The notes under the pieces are model-generated. The model saw only the letters and a list, made by a program, of their open reading frames with translations. It was not told the origin of the DNA and ran no database searches. This document shows, piece after piece, positions 54,717 through 64,000 of a stretch of DNA of 64,000 nt (the first letter of the stretch is position 1; each line of letters opens with the position of its first letter). The position numbers were made by a program, and so were the translations under genes. The DNA is from Halicephalobus mephisto (taxonomy: Eukaryota > Nematoda > Chromadorea > Rhabditida > Panagrolaimidae). The stretch is from NCBI GenBank assembly GCA_009193035.1, contig SWDT01000045.1, positions 310,001 to 374,000 of the forward strand. Direction: 5' to 3'.

Positions 54717-56344
54717 TTAAATGTTATAAGTGTGGAATCCTTGGCCAGTTTTTCTTCCAAGTTTTCCTTCTTGGACGAGTCTGTCGAGGGTTTCGCAGGG
54801 GAAAAATCTAGGGTCGTCGGGGAATCTCTGGTGCCATCCGTCGACGACGAACTTCATGGTGTCTAGTCCGATGTAGTCCAGGAGTTCGAAGGGGCCCATG
54901 GGGTGGCCCGTCCCGAGCTTCATGGCGGTGTCTATGTCCTCCAAAGTCGCGTCTTTCCTTTCTTCCATCCTCATCGCTTCCAACAAGTACGGTATCAGGA
55001 GTCTGTTCACTATGAATCCTGGGGTGTCTCTGGACTTCACTGGTGTTTTTCCGAGTTTTTTGCAGAAATTCAACAAACTTTGGTACACTGTGTCGGTGGT
55101 TACAGTACCCCTGACGACCTCGACGAGCTTCATCGAAGGCACCGGGTTGAAGAAGTGCAGACCGGCGAAGTGCGACTTCTTCGAAAACTTGTCCGAAACG
55201 TCCTCCAGAAGGAACGAAGACGTGTTAGTCACGACGATACAGGTCTCCGAAATCCTGTTTTCGACCTCAGACAGCAGCTTCTGCTTCACTTTCAGATTCT
55301 CCACCACGGCCTCAATCAGGACTTCAGCGTCTTCCAGGTCGGCCTCGTCGTAGTTGTCCACCAAAGTGAGATTCTGGAGACAAGCCCCAACGTAGTCCTC
55401 CCGGGCCTCGGTTTCTTCAGGAAATCGTTTTTTCGCAGATCTCGAAATTCCGTTTTTTATTTTGTTTTTACATTGATTCAGTTTTTCTAAATTCCTTCCG
55501 ACTACAGTAACCCGGAAGCCTTTCTCCACTGCCACCTGAAATTTCCTCATTAAATTCGAAAATTAAAAAATAATTTTTTTTTGAAATTTTTAAAAATCAT
55601 CGTTTTTGCATACTTCTGGAAAATTTCAAAAATATTTAAAGAATTTGAAAATTTTTTAATTTTTACGAGATTCTGGAAAATTTTAAAAATTTAGAAAATT
55701 TTAAAAATTCGGAAAATTTTAGAAAATTTTAAAAATTTGGAAAGTTTTAGAAAATTTTGGGAAATTTTAAAAATTTGGAAGATTCTGAAATGTTTCATGA
55801 AATTTTTGAAACTCCGGTAGAATTCTGAAAAATCCTAGAATCTTTCAACGAATTTCAGAAAATTCAAGAAATTTTATAAGAATCCAGAAAATTCTACAAG
55901 ATTCTGAAATCTGTTATAAAATTTTAGAAAATTTAATAAAATTCTAAATTTTTCGAAAAATTTTAGAAAATTTAAAGTTTGTAAAAAAATCAAAAACATT
56001 TCAGAAGTTTTACTAAAATTCTGGAAGATTCTAGGACTTTTTATAAGAATCTAGAAAATTCTACAAGATTCTGAAATCTGTTATAAAATTTTAGAAAATT
56101 TAATAAAATTCTAAATTTTTCGAAATATTTTAGAAAATTTAAAGTTTTTAAAAATCTAGATAATTTCAGTTTTTTGAAATTTTAGAAGTTTTAATATTCT
56201 GGAAGATTTCAAAAATATCCACATAATAGAAAAATCTGAAATTGAAATTTTTCCGAAAAACCAAACCTGAGCGATTCCGGTGCCCATGAGGCCGGTGCCG
56301 ACGATGACGACATTCTTCACTTCGTACAGTTCCTGAGCGCCCAT
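54717..56344 (-). CDS. HADH: 3-hydroxyacyl-CoA dehydrogenase (short chain, HADH)
   Basis: Two exons: 56267-56344 and 54717-55535; 298 aa. It oxidises L-3-hydroxyacyl-CoA to 3-ketoacyl-CoA with NAD+, the third step of beta-oxidation. The Rossmann motif GTGLMG is at residues 16-21. The catalytic pair is His153 (GLHFFNPVP) and Glu165 (KLVEVV), 12 residues apart as in human HADH. The C-terminal dimer domain begins at DTPGFIVNRLL and includes GTGHPMGPFELLDYIGLDT. It ends GRKTGQGFHTYNI. The chosen ATG leaves no mitochondrial presequence; an in-frame ATG at 56482 would add 46 residues that do not look like one, and an acceptor-like TTCAG lies between. An upstream targeting exon is possible. Intron 1 (731 bp) holds degenerate repeats only. 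Confidence 0.9.
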
Positions 56345-58097
56345 GATGGTTGAGTTCACGGAGGGGCCTCGGGCGGACTGTCCATTTATACCGTAATCGG
56401 GGCTCTTATCAGTGTTCCTGAATTCACGTGGACAGATGGCGAGATCAGAAACTTCTTTATCTTCAAAAACCAAAAAACACATCAGACCATCGATGTGAGT
56501 TTTCCAAAGTACTTTGTTGTGTTTTTACAGGATAATTACGAAAAATAAAAAAAATGAAAAAGATCGATCACACCATCTTTGTTTGGCCAGTTTTATCATT
56601 GAGGAACTCGGCCGGAATCAGGAGATCATGCTTTCCAAAATTTCCGCTTTTTGAATGTTCTCTAACTTCGGAATTTCACGTGAACAAAACAAAAAAAAGC
56701 ACTCTGAAAGCAGTGCCGGAGGGCTTTCCCGTCGAGACCTTCGAGAACACAGAAAACCATTGATTTTCCAATTTTTGACTCGGCATTGGTTTTTCGTTTT
56801 TTAAATATTTTTAAAATTATATTTTTCTAAATTAAAAATCGCTATTTTCACGAAATGGTCCCGGAACGAAATTTTGGAAGTTTTTAGAATTTTAAATTTT
56901 ATATAATTTTTGAATTTTTATTGGATTTTAGAAGATTCAAGAAGTTTCTAAAGTAATATTCTTTTAAATTTAAAATAAACAAATAAATAGTATTGCGAAA
57001 TGGTCCCAAAACGAAATTTTGGAAGTTTTTAGAATTTTAAATTTTATATAATTTTTGAATTTTTATTGAATTTTAGAAGATTCAAGAAGTTTCTAAAGTA
57101 ATATTCTTTTAAATTTAAAATAAAAAAATGAATATTATTGCGAAATGGTCCCGGAACGAAATTTTGGAAGTCTTTTGAAATTGGAAAATTTTGCATGATG
57201 ATTTTAGTTTCTTGTGGTTATTTCGTAATTTTATGTGGTTTTAAAATTGATTTTTTCGGAACTATATTCTGACTAATTAAGCTTAGAAAGTTTTAAGTTA
57301 GAATTTAACAAAGTAGAAAACTCTGTCAAAATTCTGAAATTAATGTTCATATATGAAAGTACGGCCATGTGACGTTCCTGTTCCAAACATTAATGTTCCA
57401 ATTTTAGAGTTAAAATTCTATAAAAAGTATATATAATAGGGTAATAAAACCTGTAGATTCTGAATCTGTAGTTATAATTGAAATTTAATTTTCGGAATTC
57501 AAGATTCTGAGTTAACCGATACTTATACCTGAAGTATCTATATTCCAAACATTTATGTCCCAATTTTAGGGTTAAAATTCTATAAAAAGTATATATAGTA
57601 GAGTAATAGAACCTGTAGATTCTGAATCTGTAGTTAGAATTGAAATTTAATTTTCAGAATTCGAGATTCTGAAAACTAACTTTGAATTTTTATGATATAT
57701 CAAATTTTATATAAAAACTTTATTTAAAAAACAAAAACTTATCTAAAATGGCTTTAAAGTAGTATGTAACAGATGTAAAGTTGTTCAAAGTGGTTTTTTT
57801 AATTTTTAAATTAAAATTTCAAAAATTGGAACATAAACGTCGCATTACAGAAGGTACCCGTATCTCCCCCCGGAAATCCACCCAATCCTGAAGTACTGTT
57901 GGAAATAAATTCATCCCGAAATCTCCAAAGAAAATCTCGTTATTGATCAGTTTTCTTCGTTGCGGGAGATATCTAGATCAACAGCGCTCAATTTTTGATT
58001 TGTCATCGATATAAAATCTTTAATTTTTTAATTTTATTATTCATTTTTCGTGGATTAAATTTATTATGTAGTAATTTTAAGTATTTTTAGAACAATA
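56345..58097. promoter_or_regulatory. Divergent region between HADH and alpha-SNAP with tandem duplications
   Basis: Contains a unit of about 147 bp repeated two to three times at 56840-57180 (AAATGGTCCCGGAACGAAAT, then TTATATAATTTTTGAATTTT) and a segment of about 170 bp duplicated at 57380-57670 (ATTCTATAAAAAGTATATAT, CTGTAGATTCTGAATCTGTA). GAATTTCACGTGAACAAA at 56681 resembles AATTCACGTGGACAG at 56421 in the HADH upstream exon, perhaps a decayed duplication. The alpha-SNAP acceptor-like TTTTTAG ends at 58090. Confidence 0.55.
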
Positions 58098-59641
58098 ATG
58101 GGCGACAACGAAGCGAAAGCCCGGGCTAAACTGGCCGAAGCCGAAAAAAAAGGAAAAAAAGGCGGAATTTTTGGATTTTTTTCCAACACTAGTCCCGATG
58201 AAATTGCCGATACATACATCCAGGTCAGTTGGCTATGTGATACAATCGAAATTGATATATGAAACTCGATTTTTAGGCCGGTAATTTGTTCAAAATCGCG
58301 AAAAATTGGGACGAAGCCGGAAAAGCGTTCGAAAAAGCCGCCGGAAGCTACGATTCAGACGGGAAACACAACTCCGCGATGCAGTTTGCCGAGGCCGGCA
58401 ATTGCTACAGGAAGACGAATCCCAATAAAGCAATCGAGATGATTCTGAAGTCCGCCGACATATACACCGACATGGGCAGATTTCCCATGGCCGCCAAGAA
58501 TCACGTTACTGTAGCCGAGATTTACGAAACCGAAGCCCCAAACAAGGAAGAAGCATTGAAACACTACGCTCAAGCCGCAGATTACTACAAAGGAGAAGAA
58601 CAAAAAACTACTGCTACCAAATATCTGGAAAAAGTCGGATGTTACGCCGCCGAACTGGGCCAGCTCAGAAAGGCGATCGACACTTTCGAGGAAATCGCAA
58701 TCTGGCAAGCAGATCATTCTACTTTGAAGTACGCAGCCAAAAACAACTTTTTCAAAGCCTTACTTTGCTACTTGAATCTAGATGCCGTAAGTTTTTTGAA
58801 TTCTAGGCTAACGGGACAATCCTGGGGTTAGGTTCCTGTTTCGATATATATGAAACTTTTTATATATGGACATTTTCATATATGAACATTTTCGTATATG
58901 GACATTTTCATATATGAACATTTTCGTATATGAGCATTTTCATACATCAACATTTTCATATATGAAATTCAATCTTCTCTATAATATGTCCTCGAATACC
59001 TAAAAAACCCTCCAAATTTCTCTTAGAATGGGTCTTAAAATACTTTTTAAAAAAACTTAAATTTATATACAAATAAGTTTCGAAATACTTTCTAAAAAAC
59101 TTAAATCTCTCTACAAATAAATTTCGAAGTACTTTTTAAAATACTTTCCAAATTTCTCTACAAATAAATTTCGAAGTACTTTTTAAAATACTTTCCAAAT
59201 TTCTCTACAAATAAATCCCGATATATCTTCTAAAAGACCCTCCAGATTCTCCTATGAATATCTCTTTGGATAAATTTCTGAAGCCCTTCAAATTTTCTAA
59301 GAATGGACATTTAACTTAATTATTTTATTTTTACTGATATCTTTATCTTTTGTGTTGTTTTTAAAATTAGAGTTTTATTATGGAGATTTTTTCAGTTGGA
59401 TACTCAACACGCTTTGAAACGTTATGAAGACACTTCTCCGTCCTTCACCGACACTCGGGAATGCAAATTGATCAAAGAACTGGTTTCTGCGATGGAAGCC
59501 AACGATGCTGATACTTTTACTGATGCCGTCAAAGGTTACGATAAGATTAGTCATCTAGATCCTTGGGCTACAACTATGTTACTGAAAGCAAAGAAGAAAA
59601 TTTCCGGTGGTGAAAATCTTGAAGAAGGAGATCTCTGCTGA
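58098..59641 (+). CDS. snap-1: Alpha-SNAP (NSF attachment protein)
   Basis: Three exons: 58098-58223, 58277-58786 and 59396-59641; 293 aa, against 295 in human. Alpha-SNAP recruits NSF to SNARE complexes and stimulates its ATPase to recycle SNAREs after membrane fusion. The N-terminus has the membrane-contact loop (KKGGIFGFFSNTS, with FFGxxF-like hydrophobics). TPR-like helical hairpins follow: AGNLFKIAKNWDEAGKAFEK, AMQFAEAGNCYRK, AIEMILKSADIYTDMGRFPM, HYAQAADYYKGEE and KYAAKNNFFKALLCYLNLDA. The conserved DTRECKLIKELVSAME leads to LDPWATTMLLKAKKKI and a C-terminus EEGDLC, whose penultimate Leu corresponds to the residue needed to stimulate NSF. The ATG lies 7 nt after a TTTTTAG acceptor, suggesting trans-splicing. 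All junctions are in phase. Confidence 0.95.
58830..59240. repeat. Simple arrays in alpha-SNAP intron 2
   Basis: About six copies of an 18-bp unit, ATATATGAACATTTTCAT or ATATGGACATTTTCGT, at 58845-58970, then four copies of TTTCTCTACAAATAAATTTC with GAAGTACTTTTTAAAATAC at 59040-59230. The intron is 609 bp. Confidence 0.8.
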
Positions 59642-60246
59642 TGTTTTTTGAAATTGCAAAAAATTTTCACTTTTTTGCTTACTTTGTAATTACTGTAGAG
59701 GGTGGGGATCTGTAAAACAGAAGCTTACTGTACTAGAAGTCTTGAAATTAAAGTTTTTTGAAATTTTTGGATTTAAAAAAATTAATTATTTTTGAATTTT
59801 TTAGGAAATTTATTTTTGTCAAATTTCCTAAATTTTTAAATTCAAAAAAATTTTAATTTTTATTTTCGGATTTTTCTAAATTTTTTTAAAATTTTTATTT
59901 TTTTTTCGGATTTTTTTAAAATTCTAAAATTTTTATTTTTTTTTAATTTAAAAATTTATTTTTTTTTAAATTTAAAAATCCAAAAATTTCAAAAAACTTT
60001 ATTTTTGGACCTGTGAAATCTGTAAATAGATATGAATTATTTTATTTGGGAATAAAATTGGAAACTGCTTCAGGAGGAGGACCGACAATGCCGTTCTCGG
60101 CTCATTTCGTCCGTTTTGCTTTGGCCAGAGCGAGAGCTGTCTAATCCGGCCTCGTTGCTGTCCGCTTTATTGAATCCAAAAACCTTTTTTTTTTGGCTTT
60201 TTTGAATTTGAGAACTAACATCCAACTATATTTCAGATTTTCGAAA
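59642..60246. promoter_or_regulatory. Alpha-SNAP 3' flank and neurexin-like 5' flank
   Basis: AATAAA at 60051-60056 is a possible polyadenylation signal for alpha-SNAP. A GC-richer patch follows (60060-60175); it contains an acceptor-like CTGCTTCAG and a short ATG frame (MPFSAHFVRFALARARAV, then stop) that could be an upstream leader. The neurexin-like ATG follows a TATATTTCAG site by 10 nt. Confidence 0.4.
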
Positions 60247-61273
60247 ATGAATAAATTTGGTTCGACGAAGGTGAGTGATTAACAAAATTGGAATTCCATA
60301 TAAGCTTCAGATTTCTGGATTAACACTTGGCAGATCTAGAATACTTTCGAAAATACTAAATATTCGTGTCAAAATTATTTCGTAAAAACTATTTTTTTAT
60401 TTAAAAAAGTGTAATTTTCAAAGCTTTTAGAAAATCCAAAAATTTCGTAAAAAAACTATTTTTTATTTTTTTTAAAAATGAAATTTTCGAAGTTTTTAGA
60501 AAATCCAAAAATTTTATAAAAAAACTACTTTAAATTTTTTTAATAAAATTTTAATTTTTTTATATAAATTTTAATTTTTTATAAATTTTAATTTTTTATA
60601 AAATTTTAATTTTTTATGAAATTTAATTTTTTTAATAAAATCGAAATTTTTTTTATAAAATTTTAATTTTTTATAAAATTTCGATTTTTTATAAAATTTC
60701 GATTTTTAGGTAGGACCGTATTCTGACGCTTTTTTCATCCCGAATGAAATTGAATGTTTTTTTGGAAGAAAATTTTCCTGTTTCATCGATGAATCTTCGA
60801 ATTTTGGAATTTTCGTTCCGAGACTCTCTGAAGGAAAAAATAAATCCTTATTTTTTCACCAAGAAGAACATCCAACAACTTCTGGAAATTTCATTACTGT
60901 AGTTTCTCCAACGACGAATCTGATTCCGATGTCGACGGATTCTGACAGTATTGTTTCCTTCAACGAATCCAATTTTCCGAAGACTCCTGTGATTTTAATT
61001 TTTTCCGGATTGGTTATCTGTCTGCTTTCTGTGATCCTCTTCTGGGTCTTCAAATGCCGACAACAAGCAGACGAAAAGCCGCACGGTGTTCTCCAGAATG
61101 AATATACCCCGGTTCCTTCAGAATCTGGACAAAATAATTTCACAAATCTAAACGGTTGTCTGGACGTTAGAAACGGAAAACCGGTCCAAACGACCACATT
61201 GAATGGCGACGTCGTGCCCCCTTGTGTGCCTCCGCACAGGGAGAAGACGGATTACAAGGAATGGTATGTCTAA
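60247..61273 (+). CDS. Short single-pass membrane protein, neurexin-like (gamma-type?)
   Basis: Two exons, 60247-60270 and 60710-61273; 195 aa. Residues about 1-100 are presumably extracellular, with no LNS or EGF domain and only two cysteines (around CFFGRKFSCF). The membrane segment is TPVILIFSGLVICLLSVILF (about residues 99-120), followed by a basic stop-transfer (KCRQQ). The cytoplasmic tail is about 75 residues, rich in Asn, Thr and Pro, and ends DYKEWYV. Neurexins end in a hydrophobic PDZ ligand such as -EYYV, and short gamma neurexins lacking LNS domains are known, so this could be a neurexin-related gene. No N-terminal signal peptide is evident, so the start could be an internal exon or insertion may be of type III. 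The ATG is 10 nt after a trans-splice-like acceptor. The neurexin assignment rests mainly on the tail. Confidence 0.55.
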
Positions 61274-61419
61274 CTGTCGGATCGTCGCCGGGAGCTCCGG
61301 ATCTGTGTGTAGACAAAATTATATAAAACAACTTTACGGGGCCAAGGACACGAGATAAATCACAACTTTTTTTAAAATATTGCACAATCTCAAAATCCCC
61401 GCCAATCCGCAATCGTACA

Positions 61420-61850
61420 CCTTCCGTTGGTCCTCAGGGTACTTCCCTCCGGGACCAACGCTGTGTGGCTTGCATTCAAATAGATGGTGCACAATCCAAC
61501 ACTAACGAAGGAACGTTGCTCCCCTGGGGCATTTGTTCTCTAATTTCGTAAAACCGGTCTTACTTTTTATCTTGTAGATCAGTCTTCTCGGCTTACAACC
61601 TGGCCTAAAATGCCATGCGGGCGACAGAAAAGACTGATCTAAAAGCTGTACAACAATTCTTCCCCTGAGGCATTTGATCTTTTTATTTCACAATGCTCTC
61701 ATTTTTTTCGTTTTTAGATTAGTCTTTTTGGTGTCTAGATTAGCCTAGAATTAACCAAGTAACTAAGACTGATCTAAGAACGAAAAACTTCGAAACGAAC
61801 AAAATCAAGAGGACGAATACCTCAAGGGAGTAGTTGTTGAACAGTTATCT
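61420..61850. other. Cluster of three hairpins downstream of the neurexin-like gene
   Basis: Hairpin 1: CGTTGGTCC (61425-61433) with GGACCAACG (61452-61460). Hairpin 2: TAGATCAGTCTT (61575-61586) with AAGACTGATCTA (61630-61641). Hairpin 3: TTAGATTAGTCTT (61714-61726) with AAGACTGATCTAA (61765-61777); its stem continues outward through TTTTTTCGTTT/GAACGAAAAA and CAACAATTCTTCCCCTGAGG (61651 on) with its diverged complement near 61820-61840. The stretch from 61512 is a direct repeat of the left arm of hairpin 3. It may lie in the 3'UTR or be a nested foldback element. Confidence 0.65.
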
Positions 61851-61989
61851 GACAAGGAAGATACTTAACACTTTTTGAAGTCATCCATATATCATATTCG
61901 AGCTTTTTCAAGGGTACATTCAGGATCTAGAATTCAGTTTTTCTTAAATATTTTCTGCAACAAGATAACGCAGAAAATCGACAAATATT

Positions 61990-62510
61990 AATTCTTGAAT
62001 TTTCGTGTTCTGATTGATTTTTTCGAAAAGTTAATTGGATATCTGTAATTAATAGGAAAAGAACATATGATTGCTAAAAAGAATAATTAAAATTAGCAAA
62101 GTTAAGATAGGAAATAAGGAACTTGAAAGTAGTTTCCAATGTGCGCTCACAATTGAGTAAATTCGATTTTTTCGTGTTCTGATTATTTTTTTTCGAAAAG
62201 TTAATTAGATATCTGTAATCGGTGGAGAAAGAACATATTATTATGGAAAAGAATAATTAAAATCAGTTAAGTTAAGATAGTAAATAAGGAACTTGAAAAT
62301 AGTTTCCAACGTGCGCTCACAATTGAGTAAATTCGATTTTTTCGTGTTTTTGATTGTTTTTTTCGAAAAGTTAATTAGATATCTATAATCAGTGGAGAAA
62401 GAACATTTAATAATAGGAAAGTACTATTCAAATCAGTTAAATTAAAATGGAAAACCAGCGACTTGAAAATAAGTTCCAATATGTTTATCAAAAAATGAAC
62501 GAATTTGCTT
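61990..62510 (+). repeat. Satellite family A, right locus (about 168-bp period)
   Basis: Three units starting near 61992, 62160 and 62328, plus a partial fourth. Each contains TTTTCGTGTTCTGATT, TCGAAAAGTTAATTAGATAT, TGTAATCxGTGGAGAAAGAA, and GGAACTTGAAAATAGTTTCC. The unit corresponds to the reverse complement of the array at 21.90-23.46 kb. Confidence 0.75.
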
Positions 62511-62519
62511 CTATTTTCT

Positions 62520-63120
62520 CAATTTCCGGTTAATGAAATCTCACATTTTGTTCCGTTTCTTCGTTGTAGGGAAGCATTCAGAAAGAATGGACAGCAAATT
62601 GCGAATAAATATCCAATAACTTACAAAATAAGCTGCAGGTTGTATCAACAGACTACTTGAACAAAATCTCGACGCCCGATATATGAAATTTCATATTTTG
62701 TTTTCGATTTTCTCGTTCCAAAAGAGTGCCTAGAGAAGCCTAAATGCAGATTCTGAATATCCATGTAGTAACTTACAAAATGAACCATAAGTAGTTTCGA
62801 AAAATTACTTTAACAAAAATACAAATTTCGACATATAAAATTTCAAATTTTTGTTTTCGGTTTTTTTCTTCTAGAAGAACTTTCGAAAATTACTAAATAC
62901 AAATTCTGAATATGCACTTAATTACCTGCAAAATGAAATATATATTATTTCAGAAGATGGATTCGGAAAATTTAACTTTTCGATATATCGAATTTTTCGA
63001 TTTTCTCGTTTCAGAAAATTATTTCATAAAATTTGGACACAGATCCAGAATACATATTGAATCAGCTACGAAATGAGTTATAGATTGTTTCAAAAACTAC
63101 TTCAAGTAAAGCATTTTCCT
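62520..63120 (+). repeat. Satellite family B, right locus
   Basis: About four units of 150-160 bp with a TATATGAAATTTCATATTTT start, TTTTCGATTTTCTCGTTCCA, then ATTCTGAATATCCAT and ACTTACAAAATGA cores near 62610, 62750, 62905 and 63060. It follows family A in the same order as at the left locus read on the opposite strand. Confidence 0.7.
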
Positions 63121-64000
63121 CTGTGATTTTATCCGATGATTCTGTGCTCAATTGTTTCTCAGGATTGATTTTTACCGATTAAAATAAAAAATAAAAATAT
63201 CGACTTTGACTTGTTTCAAACATCAGAAGAAAGATCATTTGCATTCAGAAATCAACTGAAATTTACAATTTAGGAATTTCTAGAAAAAATTAGAAATTCG
63301 TTTTGGGACCACTTTGTGAAAAAATTTTATTTTTTATTTTTTTTCAAATTCTAAAATATTAAAAAAACTTCTAGAGATTTCTAAAACCTGAAATTAAATT
63401 TTTAAATTTACAATTTAGGAATTTCTAGAAAAGTTTCAAAAATTCGTTTTGGGACCACTTCGTAAAAAAATTTTATTTTTTATTTTTTTAATAAGAAAAT
63501 TTTTAAATTAACATAATAAATATTGAATTTTACAAACTTTTATGAAATTCCACAAATTTCTAAAAATTTTAGGAATTCGTGTCAGGACCATTTTGTGGTA
63601 ATTTTTAATTTTCTAAATAAAATAGTAAATTTTTTGATTTTTACAGAATCCGAAATTTTCATCGATGACAATAAAAATTAATTTTTATATTGAATATGAC
63701 TAAAGATTTCTAAAAATATCCTGGAACCCTGATTTGGATCTTTTTTGTTCAACCAGTATCGAGGTCTGTAAAAAAGTCAAAATCAAAATTTACTTGCAAC
63801 ATTGGCATATCGATTAAAAAATAAAAATTCAATATCAAAATCAAATTGAATTTCCGAACAAAAATTAAGTAAGTCATCTTGCTCGAATATTTCAAGCAAA
63901 ATGCGGATTTTATTTCGATTTTATAATTTTTGTAAATATAAACTTAAAAATGTTAATTATTTTTTTCGAATATTGTAAGAAAAGTGCGGATTTTACTTTG
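63120..64000. other. AT-rich right edge with a 157-bp duplication
   Basis: ATTTAGGAATTTCTAGAAAA followed by ATTCGTTTTGGGACCACTT occurs at 63270 and 63413, with a weaker third copy near 63560. No gene was recognised to the end of the window. Confidence 0.5.

Noticed and set aside
56554..56763. 69-codon plus-strand frame upstream of HADH
   Set aside because: No family similarity; the region resembles a decayed duplication of the HADH upstream exon.

Overview
The window is nematode nuclear DNA: very AT-rich, with compact genes whose exons are cut by introns ending in TTTCAG or TTTTAG. Three introns are only 42-44 nt, and several start codons sit 3-10 nt downstream of a splice-acceptor-like TTTCAG or TTTTAG, as expected for spliced-leader trans-splicing. 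The gene set (DAZ-type RNA-binding protein, U1-70K, FMRFamide-type GPCR, Girdin/Daple, alpha-SNAP) and frequent intronic words such as CTACAGTA and GTCTCGACACGAA suggest a Caenorhabditis-like rhabditid. That placement is inference; the species cannot be named from the window. Layout from the left edge: a partial gene with repeated CxxC-HxxxC modules (minus, 1-1560); daz-like (plus, 2195-2987) converging on U1-70K (minus, 3145-4745); a 148-bp tandem array in the divergent promoter shared with a gamma-tubulin complex component (plus, 5851-8764); an FMRFamide-receptor-like GPCR (minus, 8941-12425) with a minisatellite in its 2-kb intron; then 11 kb without a recognised gene, filled with low-complexity DNA, satellites and a tRNA-derived SINE. 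A Girdin/Daple (CCDC88) gene fills 23839-47060 on the minus strand. Its five-exon HOOK domain is spread over introns of up to 8.8 kb that hold a canonical tRNA-Val(AAC), an 817-bp foldback element and many tandem arrays. To its right lie a possible 57-aa gene, a GCGAG-rich repeat, PRPF39 (minus, 50209-53286), 3-hydroxyacyl-CoA dehydrogenase (minus, 54717-56344), alpha-SNAP (plus, 58098-59641), a short neurexin-like membrane protein (plus, 60247-61273), and a hairpin cluster followed by two satellite families. Functionally the genes are mostly housekeeping or neuronal: two U1 snRNP-associated splicing factors (U1-70K and PRPF39), cytoskeletal and polarity proteins (GCP, Girdin), vesicle fusion (alpha-SNAP), beta-oxidation (HADH), signalling (GPCR, neurexin-like) and germline RNA regulation (DAZ). 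No operon is evident. The most unusual content is the repeat fraction. A SINE with perfect RNA polymerase III boxes and an 11-bp target-site duplication has a paralogous empty site beside it. The satellite pair it landed in recurs 40 kb away in opposite orientation. A family of small foldbacks keeps a fixed 30-nt arm spacing while the arm sequences change together. The Girdin/Daple gene appears able to make two alternative C-termini, only one of which carries the Daple-type -EYGCV PDZ ligand. All exon structures were read by eye from splice signals, reading phase and family similarity; no database search or transcript evidence was available.
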